The notes below the pieces were generated by a model. It was not told the DNA's origin and searched no databases. It worked only from the letters and a program-made list of their open reading frames with translations. A stretch of DNA of 64,000 bases, from NCBI RefSeq assembly GCF_008297975.1, contig NZ_VLNY01000005.1:248001-312000 (forward strand). Direction: 5' to 3'. A program made the translations under genes and the position numbers. The DNA is from Antrihabitans cavernicola. Lineage in GTDB: Bacteria; Actinomycetota; Actinomycetes; Mycobacteriales; Mycobacteriaceae. Below are positions 1 through 10,398 of the stretch, piece after piece. How positions within the stretch are numbered: position 1 is the stretch's first letter; the number at the start of each line of letters is the position of its first letter.

Positions 1-2203
1 CATCGACTCCGCCTGGCTGTGGCCGATCCGCGAGACCGTTCGCAAATGCGCGCGGACCTTCTCCAACATGATCGAGCTGATGGACCGCCGTCCCGACTTC
101 CGGTTCGCCTGCTCGTCGGCGCAGCAGTTCGCGTGGATCAAGGAGTTCTACCCCGAGCTGTTCGAGCGGATCAAAGCCAAAGTTGCTGCAGGACAGTTTG
201 TTCCGGTCGGCGGTATGTGGGTGGAATCGGACACCAACATGCCAGGCGGCGAAGCGATGGCTAGACAGTTCGTCGCGGGGAAGCGCTTCTTTTGGGATGA
301 GTTCGGCATCGATACGCCCGAGGCGTGGCTGCCCGACTCGTTCGGGTACTCGGCCGCGCTGCCGCAGATAGTCCGGTCGTCGGGGTCGGATTACTTTCTG
401 ACGCAGAAGATCTCCTGGAACCAGACCAACAAGATGCCGCACCACACCTTCTTGTGGGAGGGCATCGACGGAACCCGCGTATTCACGCATTTTCCGCCTG
501 TCGACAAGTACAACTCGGATCTCAGTGGCTCCGATCTCGCTCACGCCCAAAGCAATTACCGCGAGAAGGGCGCCGGAACCGTATCCCTCGTTCCCTTCGG
601 CTGGGGCGACGGCGGCGGCGGCCCGACACGCGAGATGCTCGCCGTCGCCGATCGGACCAAGTCTCTGGAAGGCTCCCCCACCGTCTCGCTCGGATCGCCC
701 GTCGAGTTCTTCCATCGCGCGCAAGCCGAATATCCCAATCCGCCGGTGTGGTCCGGTGAGTTGTACCTCGAAATTCACCGCGGCACCTACACATCGCAGG
801 CGAACACCAAGCAGGGCAATCGTCGTAGCGAGCATCTGCTGCGTGAGGCCGAACTGTGGGCGGCCACAGCAGCGGTGCGCGGCGATGTGGAGTACCCGTA
901 CGACGACCTGGAACACGTCTGGCGTCTGGTGCTGCTGCAGCAGTTCCACGACATCCTGCCCGGCAGCTCCATCGCCTGGGTGCACCAAGACGCCGAACGC
1001 AACTATGCCGCCGTGTCGAAGCGTCTCGAGGCGGTGATCGGCTCGGCGCTTACCTCCTTGGCAGGAAAGGGCCGGAAAGCGTTGACGTTCAACGCAGGTC
1101 CGTATTTCCGATCGGGTGTTGCAGCGCTCGGGGCCGGCACCGTTACCACCCCCGACAGTTCGGCTCCCAAACCCTATCGTCGCGGCTTCGTGCTCGACAA
1201 CGGACTGCTGCGCGTGCAGATTTCCGCCAAGGGGCTGGTGACATCGATGGTCGATGCGGCCTCGGGTCGAGAGGCGATCGCACCCGGATCGGTCGGCAAT
1301 CTGCTGCAGCTGCACCGGGATACGCCCAACGAATGGGATGCCTGGGACATCGACGAGTTCTACCGTCGTACCGTCACCGATCTCGTCGATCTGGATTCGA
1401 TACTGCCGGAGGGCAACGACGTTGTCGTCACGCGCAGCTTCGGTGAATCCACGATCGTGCAACGACTTTCGCTGCCCGCCGACTCGCATGCGTTGCAGAT
1501 CACCAACGAGATCGACTGGCACGAAACCGAGAAACTGCTCAAGCTGTCCTTTCCGTTGGACGTGCACGCAGATCGCAGCGCATCGGAAACCCAGTTCGGC
1601 CATGTATTTCGGCCGACGCATTCCAACACGTCATGGGATTTCGCGAAGTTCGAGATCTGCGCGCATCGCTGGGTACACGTCGCCGAAACCGGTTACGGCG
1701 TAGCGGTGACCAATGATTCGACATACGGCCACGACATCGGGAGGCAAGCACGCGATGCCGGTGGCACCACAACCACCGTGCGGCTTTCGCTGCTCCGCGC
1801 ACCGCGCTTCCCCGATCCGCACACCGACCAGGGCCGCCATGTGTTGCGGGTTGCTGTTCGGCCCAACGCCACCATCGGCGATGCAGTCGAAGAGGGCTAC
1901 CGGATCAACCTGACGCCGCGCACCGTCAAGGGTGCCGTCGACGCGGTGGAACCGCTGCTGCAGGTGTCCAATCCGGCAGTGGTCGTCGAAGCGGTTAAGC
2001 TCGCGGAGGATCGCAGCGGTGACGTGATCGTGCGGCTGTACGAGTCCCGCGGCGGTCGGGCTCGAACCACCATCACACCCGACTTCGACTATGCGGCAGT
2101 CGAATTCACCGACCTGCTGGAACGACCTGTCGACGGGCCGGCTGATGCCCTGGATTTCGAGCTGCGCGCCTTCCAGTTGGTGACACTGCGCTTCCGGCGT
2201 TAG
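1..2203 (+). CDS. alpha-mannosidase, glycoside hydrolase family 38 (5' truncated by window edge)
   Basis: Hydrolyses terminal alpha-linked mannose from glycans; probably cytoplasmic, because no signal peptide can be judged with the start missing. The visible frame begins at base 2 with IDSAWLWP, so base 1 is the last base of the preceding codon, expected to be the zinc-ligand His of the GH38 HxD motif. The likely catalytic nucleophile Asp sits in AWLPDSFGYS (near bases 335-337). A middle-domain stretch rich in His and Asp (QQFHDILPGSS, near 940-970) and a beta-sandwich C-terminal half follow, as in bacterial and archaeal GH38 enzymes. About 733 residues are present; the N-terminal part lies outside. 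The stop interleaves with that of the convergent gene in the four bases TTAG. The natural substrate cannot be read from sequence. Confidence 0.93.
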   Translation, partial: IDSAWLWPIRETVRKCARTFSNMIELMDRRPDFRFACSSAQQFAWIKEFYPELFERIKAKVAAGQFVPVGGMWVESDTNMPGGEAMARQFVAGKRFFWDEFGIDTPEAWLPDSFGYSAALPQIVRSSGSDYFLTQKISWNQTNKMPHHTFLWEGIDGTRVFTHFPPVDKYNSDLSGSDLAHAQSNYREKGAGTVSLVPFGWGDGGGGPTREMLAVADRTKSLEGSPTVSLGSPVEFFHRAQAEYPNPPVWSGELYLEIHRGTYTSQANTKQGNRRSEHLLREAELWAATAAVRGDVEYPYDDLEHVWRLVLLQQFHDILPGSSIAWVHQDAERNYAAVSKRLEAVIGSALTSLAGKGRKALTFNAGPYFRSGVAALGAGTVTTPDSSAPKPYRRGFVLDNGLLRVQISAKGLVTSMVDAASGREAIAPGSVGNLLQLHRDTPNEWDAWDIDEFYRRTVTDLVDLDSILPEGNDVVVTRSFGESTIVQRLSLPADSHALQITNEIDWHETEKLLKLSFPLDVHADRSASETQFGHVFRPTHSNTSWDFAKFEICAHRWVHVAETGYGVAVTNDSTYGHDIGRQARDAGGTTTTVRLSLLRAPRFPDPHTDQGRHVLRVAVRPNATIGDAVEEGYRINLTPRTVKGAVDAVEPLLQVSNPAVVVEAVKLAEDRSGDVIVRLYESRGGRARTTITPDFDYAAVEFTDLLERPVDGPADALDFELRAFQLVTLRFRR

Positions 2204-2661
2204 TTGGTCGGTAGCCGCTCGATCGAGTTGGCAGCCAACGCCTGCTCCACGTTGACCAGTCCGTCGCGGACCACGGCGCCGTAGGCGTCGTCTCCCAACA
2301 CGTCGACAACGGCGTGCGCGGACGCGAGATGCGCACGTGCGGAATCGAAGTCGCCGACGCGGCGGTAGCAGTCCGCGAGGTTCAAATGCAGCGACGGAAG
2401 AAAGCCGCGCACCGTCAGCGACGGGTGGTACGCCTGCGCGCGTGCGTCGGTGAGTTCGCCGGCGGCAGTCAGCGCCCTCTTGTCCCAGTCGAGCGCATCC
2501 TCAGGCGAGTCCTGCAGGTCGGCCAGATAGTGCGCGAGGGTGACGCGATGCAGCGGATCGCCGTCGTCGCCGATGTGCTCCCACAACGCAGCGAGCCGAT
2601 CGCGGCCGCCCTCCTTGTCGGACACCGCTGCGGTGATATCGGCCATCATCGGATCAGACAT
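2200..2661 (-). CDS. TPR-like small protein coupled to the MerR-clamp gene
   Basis: A 153-residue, soluble, Ala/Asp-rich, mainly helical protein. Helical pairs such as HLNLADCYRRVGDFDSARAHLASA (split across residues about 105-130) look like one or two tetratricopeptide repeats, a fold used for protein-protein contacts. I do not recognise a catalytic motif. Its ATG overlaps the last 8 bases of the upstream MerR-clamp gene, so the two are almost certainly translationally coupled and co-regulated. Its stop overlaps the convergent mannosidase stop. Function is unknown; a partner or modulator of the upstream regulator is only an inference from coupling. Confidence 0.7.
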   Translation of the reverse strand: MSDPMMADITAAVSDKEGGRDRLAALWEHIGDDGDPLHRVTLAHYLADLQDSPEDALDWDKRALTAAGELTDARAQAYHPSLTVRGFLPSLHLNLADCYRRVGDFDSARAHLASAHAVVDVLGDDAYGAVVRDGLVNVEQALAANSIERLPTN

Positions 2662-3640
2662 GTTCCCTTCCTTTCGGCTCTGCCGAACTGCGCCGTGGCA
2701 TCACCAGTGTTGTGAAATCGCCGTCTGTCGCGGATCGGACGACGACAGGTCGATCGGGTGCGCTGATGTCCAGCATCACGTCGGGGCCGATTCCGGCTGT
2801 CAGGGCTCGGCCGAGGGTTTCGGTATCGAAGTGGATCCGGGTGGAACCGTCGGCGGTGAGATCCAACGTGAGAGTTGCCCGACCTTGCATCGACGCCAGC
2901 AGTTCCGCGACAGGGCGCACGATTCGGTAGACGGGTTCGGCCAGCCCGGCGAACACCACTCGGTAGTCCGGGAATTCGCCCTCGATGACGCGACACGGTT
3001 GCCCGTCGACGTGCACGTCGGTGCCGATGGCGATGGTGACGACCTCTCGCTCACCGATCGCGGCGACCAGGTCGGCGGTACCGACAACTGCGGCCGCAGA
3101 GCCGCTGCTGTTCCGGGAGGGCAACGTGCGCGTCGACAGCCGGTATCGATCCGTCGCGGTGAGAATCAGTGCACCATCGCATATTTCGACGAAGACTCCG
3201 GCCAGAATCGGAAACGCCGGATCGGTGCCGATGGCGGCCGCCACCTGCACCACCGCCCGCGCCAACTCGACGCCGGAGACCGATACCGCCGCATCGACGG
3301 CCAGCAACCCGATCGCTCGCTCCGCGAGGTCCTTGGTACGCGCCAACCGGCTCTCCTCGTCGCTGACATGGGCAACGACCAGTTGCTGAGCCTCGCCGGT
3401 ATCGGCGTTCAGCACTCTCTTCACGTCGGCAAGTGGCAGCCCCATGTCGCGGAGGTGGCGAATCAGGATCGCCGCACGGACCTGAGCTGCGCTGTAGTAC
3501 CGATAGCCGCTCGTCGAATCCGTCTCGACAGGAGTCAGCACCCCGCTGTCGCCGTAGAACCGCAACGCACTCGGCGTCATCCCGCTCAGCTGGGCGAACA
3601 CCCCCACTGTCATCAACTCGTCTGCCACGCTCCCCATCAT
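2654..3640 (-). CDS. MerR-type regulator fused to DNA polymerase III beta-clamp-like domains
   Basis: Residues about 9-78 form a MerR winged helix (TVGVFAQLSGMTPSALRFY, then GYRYYS), followed by a short dimerisation-type helix. From about residue 120 to 320 the sequence follows clamp domains 2 and 3 of DnaN: PILAGVFVEI, TATDRYRLSTR, the EFPDYR loop, and near the end APDRPVVVR followed by TLVMPRR. Clamp domain 1 is absent and the MerR part takes its place. DnaN-like domains in MerR proteins occur elsewhere in actinobacteria as far as I recall, but the role is not established. Starts possible at ATG 3640, ATG 3637, GTG 3628 or ATG 3613; a promoter-like element at 3636-3666 would favour GTG 3628. 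The gene overlaps the next one by 8 bases and is divergent from udgB. Confidence 0.85.
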   Translation of the reverse strand: MMGSVADELMTVGVFAQLSGMTPSALRFYGDSGVLTPVETDSTSGYRYYSAAQVRAAILIRHLRDMGLPLADVKRVLNADTGEAQQLVVAHVSDEESRLARTKDLAERAIGLLAVDAAVSVSGVELARAVVQVAAAIGTDPAFPILAGVFVEICDGALILTATDRYRLSTRTLPSRNSSGSAAAVVGTADLVAAIGEREVVTIAIGTDVHVDGQPCRVIEGEFPDYRVVFAGLAEPVYRIVRPVAELLASMQGRATLTLDLTADGSTRIHFDTETLGRALTAGIGPDVMLDISAPDRPVVVRSATDGDFTTLVMPRRSSAEPKGREHV

Positions 3641-3666
3641 CGGGGTTCAGGTAACTGGAAGGTCAA
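3636..3666 (-). promoter_or_regulatory. putative MerR-type promoter with long spacer
   Basis: On the minus strand TTGACC (3661-3666) is followed by a 19-base spacer and GATGAT (3636-3641). A 19-base spacer is the hallmark of promoters activated by MerR proteins. The spacer starts with TTCCAGTTAC, so TTGACCTTCC resembles one half of the classical MerR operator, but the right half-site is not a clean inverted copy. This suggests autoregulation; it is inference from pattern only. Confidence 0.4.
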
Positions 3667-3679
3667 CCCGCGCCGAGCA

Positions 3680-3685
3680 TAGGGT
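3680..3685 (+). promoter_or_regulatory. -10-like TAGGGT of udgB, possible leaderless start
   Basis: TAGGGT lies 6 bases before the ATG of the uracil-DNA glycosylase gene, so transcription would begin at or next to the start codon. No Shine-Dalgarno sequence is visible in front of this ATG. Confidence 0.4.
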
Positions 3686-3691
3686 CGAGAG

Positions 3692-4387
3692 ATGCGCGAT
3701 CTGGCCGCCCTCGATACCGCGGTATCGCAATGCCACGCATGCCCGCGATTGGTTGCGTGGCGTGAGCAGGTGGCACGGGAGAAGCGGGCATCGTTTCGAG
3801 GCGAGACCTATTGGGGTCGAGCGGTTCCCGGGTTCGGTCCTGCTGACGCCCGCATGCTCATCGTCGGCCTGGCCCCCGCCGCGCACGGCGCCAATCGAAC
3901 CGGTCGAATGTTCACCGGCGATCGCAGCGGCGACTTCCTCTACGCCGCACTGCATGCCGTCGGATTGGCGAACCAGCCGACCGCAACGCACATCGGCGAC
4001 GGCCTGCAATTACGTGGAACCCGCATCACCGCACCGGTGCACTGCGCCCCGCCGGACAACAAACCCACACCCGCAGAACGCGATCGCTGCCGCACCTGGC
4101 TGGACGCCGAACTCGACTTGCTGAAACCCACGCTGCGTTCGATCGTGGTGCTCGGCGGATTCGGGTGGCAGGCGTTGTTGCCGACACTCGCCGAGTCAGG
4201 CTGGGCGATTCCCAAGCCGCGACCGAAGTTCGGTCACGGGGCGCACGTCGAACTGCCTGGGCCGCAACCGATTCACCTGTTCGGCAGCTATCACGTGAGC
4301 CAGCAGAACACGTTCACCGGACGGCTCACCCCCGCCATGCTCGAGGACGTTCTACGAACAGCTGCTACCGAAGCAGGGCTCAGCTGA
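3692..4387 (+). CDS. udgB: uracil-DNA glycosylase, family 5 (UdgB-like)
   Basis: Removes uracil and other deaminated bases from DNA as the first step of base-excision repair. The 231-residue protein has the family layout: an N-terminal CHACPRL pair of cysteines plus two further cysteines around HCAPPDNKPTPAERDRC, expected to bind a 4Fe-4S cluster; the motif GLAPAAHGANRTGR for the active-site loop; and the C-terminal HVSQQNTFTGRLT loop that enters the minor groove. This is the arrangement of M. tuberculosis UdgB (Rv1259, from memory) rather than Ung. It stands alone, divergent from the MerR-clamp gene, with a probable leaderless start. A high-GC genome has heavy cytosine-deamination pressure, which fits keeping such an enzyme. 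Confidence 0.9.
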   Translation: MRDLAALDTAVSQCHACPRLVAWREQVAREKRASFRGETYWGRAVPGFGPADARMLIVGLAPAAHGANRTGRMFTGDRSGDFLYAALHAVGLANQPTATHIGDGLQLRGTRITAPVHCAPPDNKPTPAERDRCRTWLDAELDLLKPTLRSIVVLGGFGWQALLPTLAESGWAIPKPRPKFGHGAHVELPGPQPIHLFGSYHVSQQNTFTGRLTPAMLEDVLRTAATEAGLS

Positions 4388-4397
4388 CTCCGGAAAG

Positions 4398-4766
4398 TTA
4401 CGCTGCCCCAATCCTGTTCAACGCTCCGGTGAACAACACCCAGCCTGCGGGTGCAACGCCAAGGACCAGCAGCAATATTGTCGGCCACGACGCAAGCAGC
4501 ATCACGTCACCACCCGGACCGCCGAAGAGGGCAACCATGAAACCCAGCCCCCAGGCCACCAACGGCAGGCTCGCTTCGCCCGTCCGATCGGTGACCGTTC
4601 GCGCCCCGACGACGAGCAGGACGTTGACCAGTGCGGCGACCACGGCGCTCAGCGGGAACGGCCAGCTACCGATGTAGGTGGGGAGAAAGAGTACTTCCAG
4701 GGCAACGGTCAGCAGGCCGTCGAAGATCAGCAGAGCAAGGACGACCCATTTGATACTCGAGGTCAC
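4398..4766 (-). CDS. small integral membrane protein, function unknown
   Basis: A 122-residue protein with about four hydrophobic segments (WVVLALLIFDGLLTVALEVLF; FPLSAVVAALVNVLLVVGA; LPLVAWGLGFMVALFGG; TILLLVLGVAPAGWVLF). The start is GTG 4766, which overlaps the TGA of the preceding 52-residue gene in GTGA; the longer upstream frame to 4946 is out-of-frame sequence of that small gene. No family is recognised with confidence. The coupling to a tiny partner suggests a two-subunit envelope component, but nothing in the sequence gives a substrate. Confidence 0.7.
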   Translation of the reverse strand: MTSSIKWVVLALLIFDGLLTVALEVLFLPTYIGSWPFPLSAVVAALVNVLLVVGARTVTDRTGEASLPLVAWGLGFMVALFGGPGGDVMLLASWPTILLLVLGVAPAGWVLFTGALNRIGAA

Positions 4767-4921
4767 GGCACCGGCGGGTATCCGAGCATTGTCAACAGAT
4801 TGCTCTGCAGGTCGGCGAACCCGTGGAGCACGCTGATGTACAGGTCGTGCTGTGCCTGACCAGATCCTCGCATCGAATCGACGAATGCCGCGATCAGGTT
4901 TTGCAGATCCCAGTTGTACAT
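4763..4921 (-). CDS. 52-residue amphipathic small protein
   Basis: ATG 4921 opens a 52-codon frame beginning MYNWDLQNLIAAFVDSMRG and ending MLGYPPVP. It is preceded by a GGAAGG-type ribosome binding site about 6 bases upstream and its TGA overlaps the GTG of the membrane-protein gene, two good signs that it is real. The middle is amphipathic helix-like with no signal peptide and no cysteine. Its size and helix pattern recall the small PorA/PorH-type channel peptides of corynebacteria, which also lack signal peptides, but there is no sequence identity I can point to. Function unknown. Confidence 0.65.
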   Translation of the reverse strand: MYNWDLQNLIAAFVDSMRGSGQAQHDLYISVLHGFADLQSNLLTMLGYPPVP

Positions 4922-4956
4922 CGTTTTCCTTCCAGATCATTGCCATCTGGAGTGTA

Positions 4957-5832
4957 TTACCCGAGACCCGCGAACAGGTCGTGTTCGCGCCCGTCCGGTC
5001 CGACAGGTCCCGACTCGCCCCGAACCAACACGAAATGTTCCTCCGTCAGGATCGGCTGGGCGATGTTGTTCGACAGCGCGTACACGGTGCCACCGGGCGC
5101 GACCGTGACCTGGGTGGCGTGGGCGGCCAAGGCAGCCCTCTTCGCATCTATCACCGGCGCAATGTCCACCACTGTGGTCACCGATTCGTCTGCCACGCTG
5201 GGCAATTCGCCGGGCTCGGGCAACCGCCAGCCGGCCGGAACGGTGCCGATGCGTGCAAGACCCGCGAGCAAGGCGGCCTGTTCCGTCACCGTCCAGTAGA
5301 ACTTGGCCGGATCCCATGGTTCTCCCGCTTCCGGGAACTGCGCAGATCCCGCGGCGTCGACGGCCGCGGTGATGAAGCGATGTACCTGAATGTGATCCGG
5401 ATGCCCATAGCCGCCGACAGGGTCGTAACCGACAACGACCTGTGGACGCAGTTCTCGGATCAGTGCGACCAGCGCACCGACCGCCTCGTCGGGTTCGGCG
5501 TTGACGAAGGCCCGCGGGTTCGAGGCGGACGGCGTGCCCACCATGCCGGAATCCCGCCACCGACCTGCCCCAACCAAGAATCGCGGTGCTGCGACGCCGA
5601 GCGCGGTCAACGCGCGCGTCAGCTCCAGAATTCGGTAGCCGCCGAGTTGATCGGCTCGATCGGCGACCAGATGAGCCCATTCGTCGCCGATCACCTCGCC
5701 CTCTTCACCGAGGGAGCAGGTCAGCACCACCACGTCGACGCCCTCGCGGACGTAGCGGGCGATGGTCCCGCCGGTGGTGATGGTCTCGTCGTCGGGATGC
5801 GCGTGGACCAGAAGTAGCCGTCGAGCGCTCAC
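4957..5832 (-). CDS. mshB: GlcNAc-Ins deacetylase of mycothiol synthesis
   Basis: MshB removes the acetyl group from N-acetyl-glucosaminyl-inositol, the second committed step to mycothiol, the main low-molecular-weight thiol of actinobacteria; cytoplasmic zinc enzyme. The 291-residue protein has the LmbE/PIG-L fold with the metal site AHPDDE (His12, Asp15) and the second ligand in GYGHPDH; the Asp in HPDD acts as general base. Conserved blocks [20 protein letters not shown] and GRWRDSGM are typical of MshB rather than the related Mca amidase. The start is GTG 5832, which overlaps the lpqW stop in GTGA, so both are in one transcript. The neighbourhood matches the M. tuberculosis lpqW-mshB region. 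Confidence 0.93.
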   Translation of the reverse strand: MSARRLLLVHAHPDDETITTGGTIARYVREGVDVVVLTCSLGEEGEVIGDEWAHLVADRADQLGGYRILELTRALTALGVAAPRFLVGAGRWRDSGMVGTPSASNPRAFVNAEPDEAVGALVALIRELRPQVVVGYDPVGGYGHPDHIQVHRFITAAVDAAGSAQFPEAGEPWDPAKFYWTVTEQAALLAGLARIGTVPAGWRLPEPGELPSVADESVTTVVDIAPVIDAKRAALAAHATQVTVAPGGTVYALSNNIAQPILTEEHFVLVRGESGPVGPDGREHDLFAGLG

Positions 5833-7649
5833 GGCGTGCGTGACCAGCCCGCCGCATCACCGAAGATGCCGGCCTGGATGGCGCCGGTCAGCGAGACGCC
5901 GCCCACCTCAGGTCCGGCAGCGACGACGGTGCTGTCCTGCAGGATCGGCAGAACGGTGGCCAACTGCCAGAGCTTGGGCTCCGCGGTGCTCAGCACGGTC
6001 GCGAAATCCGCCGTGCCGCGCAACAGCGCGTCGATGTCGGGCTGGAGCGACGGATCGCAGATGCCGGACAGGTTGCTCGGGGCGCGCATCGACGGTGACG
6101 CATTCGCCTCGGGCGTCGGCGATGTCGCCGCTGTCGTCGACGCAGCGCCGGTGGTGCCACGCCGGGAATCCGCTGCCGCGGGCGGCGGGCAGCCGAAACG
6201 CGAGGCCATGGCGGTCGCAGGATCGGATCCCGCGCGCGACCAGCCGACTATCGCGTCGACGTTGCCGTCGACCAGGTCGGCGCCGTAGAGGTCGTCGGCC
6301 TTGCGCTCCAACACCGACGACGCGACACCCGCGCTGCGCAGTTGATCGGAGATGGTGTTGGCGACGGCGATCGCGGTGTCGTCGTTCTCCGGTGCCCCGA
6401 TCCGCACAGCCAACCGCTTGCCGTTCTTGGTAATCGGATTCACCGGGTTCGGTGCCGTCGGCGGAGCGGCATTCGGATCCGGATCGGCGGGTCGCTGATA
6501 CCCGGCCTCGGCGAGCAGCGCATAGACCCGATCGCTCGTCAGCCGGGGCGGCGCCGTCGGCGCGTAGCCGGGATCCGATGGCGACAACACCTGCGCGCGA
6601 GCAGGATCCACGTTCGATCCGGTTTCGGCACCGACCATGGCGAGCAGGTCGGGATCGAGCATGTTGAGGATGCCGGTGCGCACGCGCGCATCGCCGAAAT
6701 CGCCGACCCTCCCGTTGAGCGCGAACTGCAGCACTCGCGGTTGCGGGGCAACCCCGGTGCGTACGTTGGGAATTGCGGCGAGTTGACCCTTCAGGGCGGT
6801 GCCACCGTGTACTTCGGTAACCTGCGCGTCGTTGGAACGCATCGAATCCGCAAGCTGCGCAGCGGTTCCGCCGCGTCGCATCAAGATCTGGTCGGGCTTG
6901 GCGGGCTGATCCCAGAACCTGTCGTTGCGCTCCAGCAAAATCTCGTCACGGCCGCGGTCTATCGACTTGATGTGAAAACGCGCGCCGGACACCGGGATGT
7001 TCTCGGCGAGACCACGTGCGAACCCACCCGGCGAATCCTTCACCAGATGCGACGGCAGCAAGTCGGTGAACAGCTCCCGCCAAGCCGGATACGGCGCGTT
7101 CATGGTCACGGTGACGGTCTTGCCGCCGCCGGACGAGCCCACGTCCTGAATCAGGTTGTAGCCGGCCGGATCCACAACGCCGGGCTCGCTGATCATCTGC
7201 TGCCAGAGGTACCGGAAATCTTCGGCAGCGATAGGAGCGCCGTCGGACCACTGAGCCTCGTTGCGCAGCTGATAGGTGATGGTGAACGGATCCTGGTTGG
7301 TGATGTCCGCGGACACCACCATCGAGTTGTCCGGAATCCAGTCCGTGCCGCCGGGGCGCACCGGAGACGGCACCGGACGGAACGGGCTGGGCAACACCAT
7401 CGAGCTCACCGCCGAGTTGGCGGGCGACTGATCGGCGAGCAGATGCGGGTTGAACCCCACTCCGATGTCGTCGATCGCGACCACCACCGCGTTGCGCGTC
7501 GGCTCGGCGGGCGTGGGTTTGGGGCTGTCCGTGCTTTCGATCGGCGGCGGCGGGTCGGCGGTGCACCCGCCGACGGCCAGTGCCAGCACCGACGCCGCAA
7601 CCAAGGATTTCACCAATCCCGCGTGACGGCCCCGACCAGCTAGCACCAC
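5829..7649 (-). CDS. lpqW: lipoprotein LpqW, solute-binding-protein-like regulator of mannolipid synthesis
   Basis: LpqW is a membrane-anchored member of the peptide/nickel-binding protein fold that in mycobacteria controls the split between polar PIMs and lipoarabinomannan, acting at the PimE step. Here a hydrophobic signal ([15 protein letters not shown]) ends in a lipobox with the acylated Cys followed by TADPPPP linker; then the SBP_bac_5 domain with [20 protein letters not shown] low-complexity Ala/Pro/Ser insert lies near codons 490-525. The first GTG is at 7649, but GTG 7613 would give a cleaner Lys-led lipoprotein signal and may be the true start. Overlaps mshB by 4 bases; typA lies upstream on the same strand. 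PimE, its proposed partner, is encoded 3 kb away in this window. Confidence 0.88.
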   Translation of the reverse strand: MVLAGRGRHAGLVKSLVAASVLALAVGGCTADPPPPIESTDSPKPTPAEPTRNAVVVAIDDIGVGFNPHLLADQSPANSAVSSMVLPSPFRPVPSPVRPGGTDWIPDNSMVVSADITNQDPFTITYQLRNEAQWSDGAPIAAEDFRYLWQQMISEPGVVDPAGYNLIQDVGSSGGGKTVTVTMNAPYPAWRELFTDLLPSHLVKDSPGGFARGLAENIPVSGARFHIKSIDRGRDEILLERNDRFWDQPAKPDQILMRRGGTAAQLADSMRSNDAQVTEVHGGTALKGQLAAIPNVRTGVAPQPRVLQFALNGRVGDFGDARVRTGILNMLDPDLLAMVGAETGSNVDPARAQVLSPSDPGYAPTAPPRLTSDRVYALLAEAGYQRPADPDPNAAPPTAPNPVNPITKNGKRLAVRIGAPENDDTAIAVANTISDQLRSAGVASSVLERKADDLYGADLVDGNVDAIVGWSRAGSDPATAMASRFGCPPPAAADSRRGTTGAASTTAATSPTPEANASPSMRAPSNLSGICDPSLQPDIDALLRGTADFATVLSTAEPKLWQLATVLPILQDSTVVAAGPEVGGVSLTGAIQAGIFGDAAGWSRTP

Positions 7650-7679
7650 ACCTCCCTCAAAGCCCGAGTCCGCCGAACT

Positions 7680-9575
<1,896 letters not shown>

Positions 9576-9829
9576 GCTGTGGTCTCCTGGGCTGATTCGG
9601 CCGCGCGGAAAAGATCACGCGACTATCGGGCTGCCGCCATACGCATCGTTAATCGACATATGCGCTGCATGCACTGGGTTCGGGCATTGCGGCCACGATC
9701 AGACTACCGCCCCGAAGGCCTCGGGCCTTCCCACAGGCGGAATTGAGGGTACGCTAACCTGTGTTCCGCCGGACGATTCTTCGTGCCCGGAAGAACCCGT
9801 CGGACTAGTGCAAGGAGGCCGTGCCGCGC

Positions 9830-10006
9830 ATGGGCAAGGTGAAGGCAAAGAAGGTTTCGAGCCTCAAACCGAAGAAGAAGTGTTGTCGTAGCAAGACCCG
9901 GTGCATGAAGTGCCCGGTCGTCATCATGCGGATGAAGAAGGCCGAAACCGACGGCGTCACGGGCAAGGATCTACAGAAGGCACTGAAGAAGGCACGCGCA
10001 GCGTAG
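9830..10006 (+). CDS. 58-residue Lys/Cys-rich basic protein
   Basis: A very basic protein (MGKVKAKKV...) with a cysteine cluster CCRSKTRCMKC in its middle and a helical Lys-rich tail ending KALKKARAA. The four cysteines within eleven residues suggest a metal site or redox knuckle; the charge suggests binding to nucleic acid. ATG 9830 has AAGGAGG 11 bases upstream; an in-frame GTG at 9821 is only 2 bases from that site and less likely. The 3' end overlaps the convergent mutT gene by 50 bases. I believe similar short proteins are conserved next to typA in related genera, but I do not know their function. Confidence 0.75.
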   Translation: MGKVKAKKVSSLKPKKKCCRSKTRCMKCPVVIMRMKKAETDGVTGKDLQKALKKARAA

Positions 10007-10382
10007 CCACCAGATCCGCAAGCCACACCCGATCGTTCGGTACCAGATCGACACTCGGCAATTCGTCTGCCGTTACCCAGCGCAATGCCGAATGTTCCAG
10101 TGGGCGCGGCGTTCCCGACACCAGTGTCGCGGCGTAGGCGCGCAGCACCAGGCCGCCTGCCAGCGGTACATCGTCGCCTATTCGCCCGCCTGCGGTGACC
10201 GTCACATCGAGCTCTTCGAGCAATTCGCGTCGCAGTGCTTCGGCCGGCGTCTCCCCCGGGTCGACCTTCCCGCCCGGCAGCTCCCACAGACCCGCGAGCT
10301 CGACCGGTTTGGTGCGCTGCGCCAGCAGGAGAGTGCCGTCCACGACGATCGCCGCAGCGACCACTTCTCGGGCCGGTTCCAT
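9957..10382 (-). CDS. mutT2: NUDIX hydrolase, MutT2-like
   Basis: Probably hydrolyses oxidised or modified nucleoside triphosphates (8-oxo-dGTP, 5-methyl-CTP or dCTP in the mycobacterial MutT2). 141 residues. The Nudix box reads GGKVDPGETPAEALRRELLEEL, kept here as two parts: G-K-V-D-P-G-E, then R-R-E-L-L-E-E; the usual Gly after the last Glu pair is Asp. Start chosen at ATG 10382 because MEPAREVVAAAIV begins the Nudix beta strand; the 49 codons upstream are antisense to phhB. It is divergent from phhB with a 16-base gap, matching the pimE-phhB-mutT2 neighbourhood of mycobacteria. Confidence 0.88.
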   Translation of the reverse strand: MEPAREVVAAAIVVDGTLLLAQRTKPVELAGLWELPGGKVDPGETPAEALRRELLEELDVTVTAGGRIGDDVPLAGGLVLRAYAATLVSGTPRPLEHSALRWVTADELPSVDLVPNDRVWLADLVATLRVPSSVPSVDPCP

Positions 10383-10398
10383 GGCACCATCATGAGGT

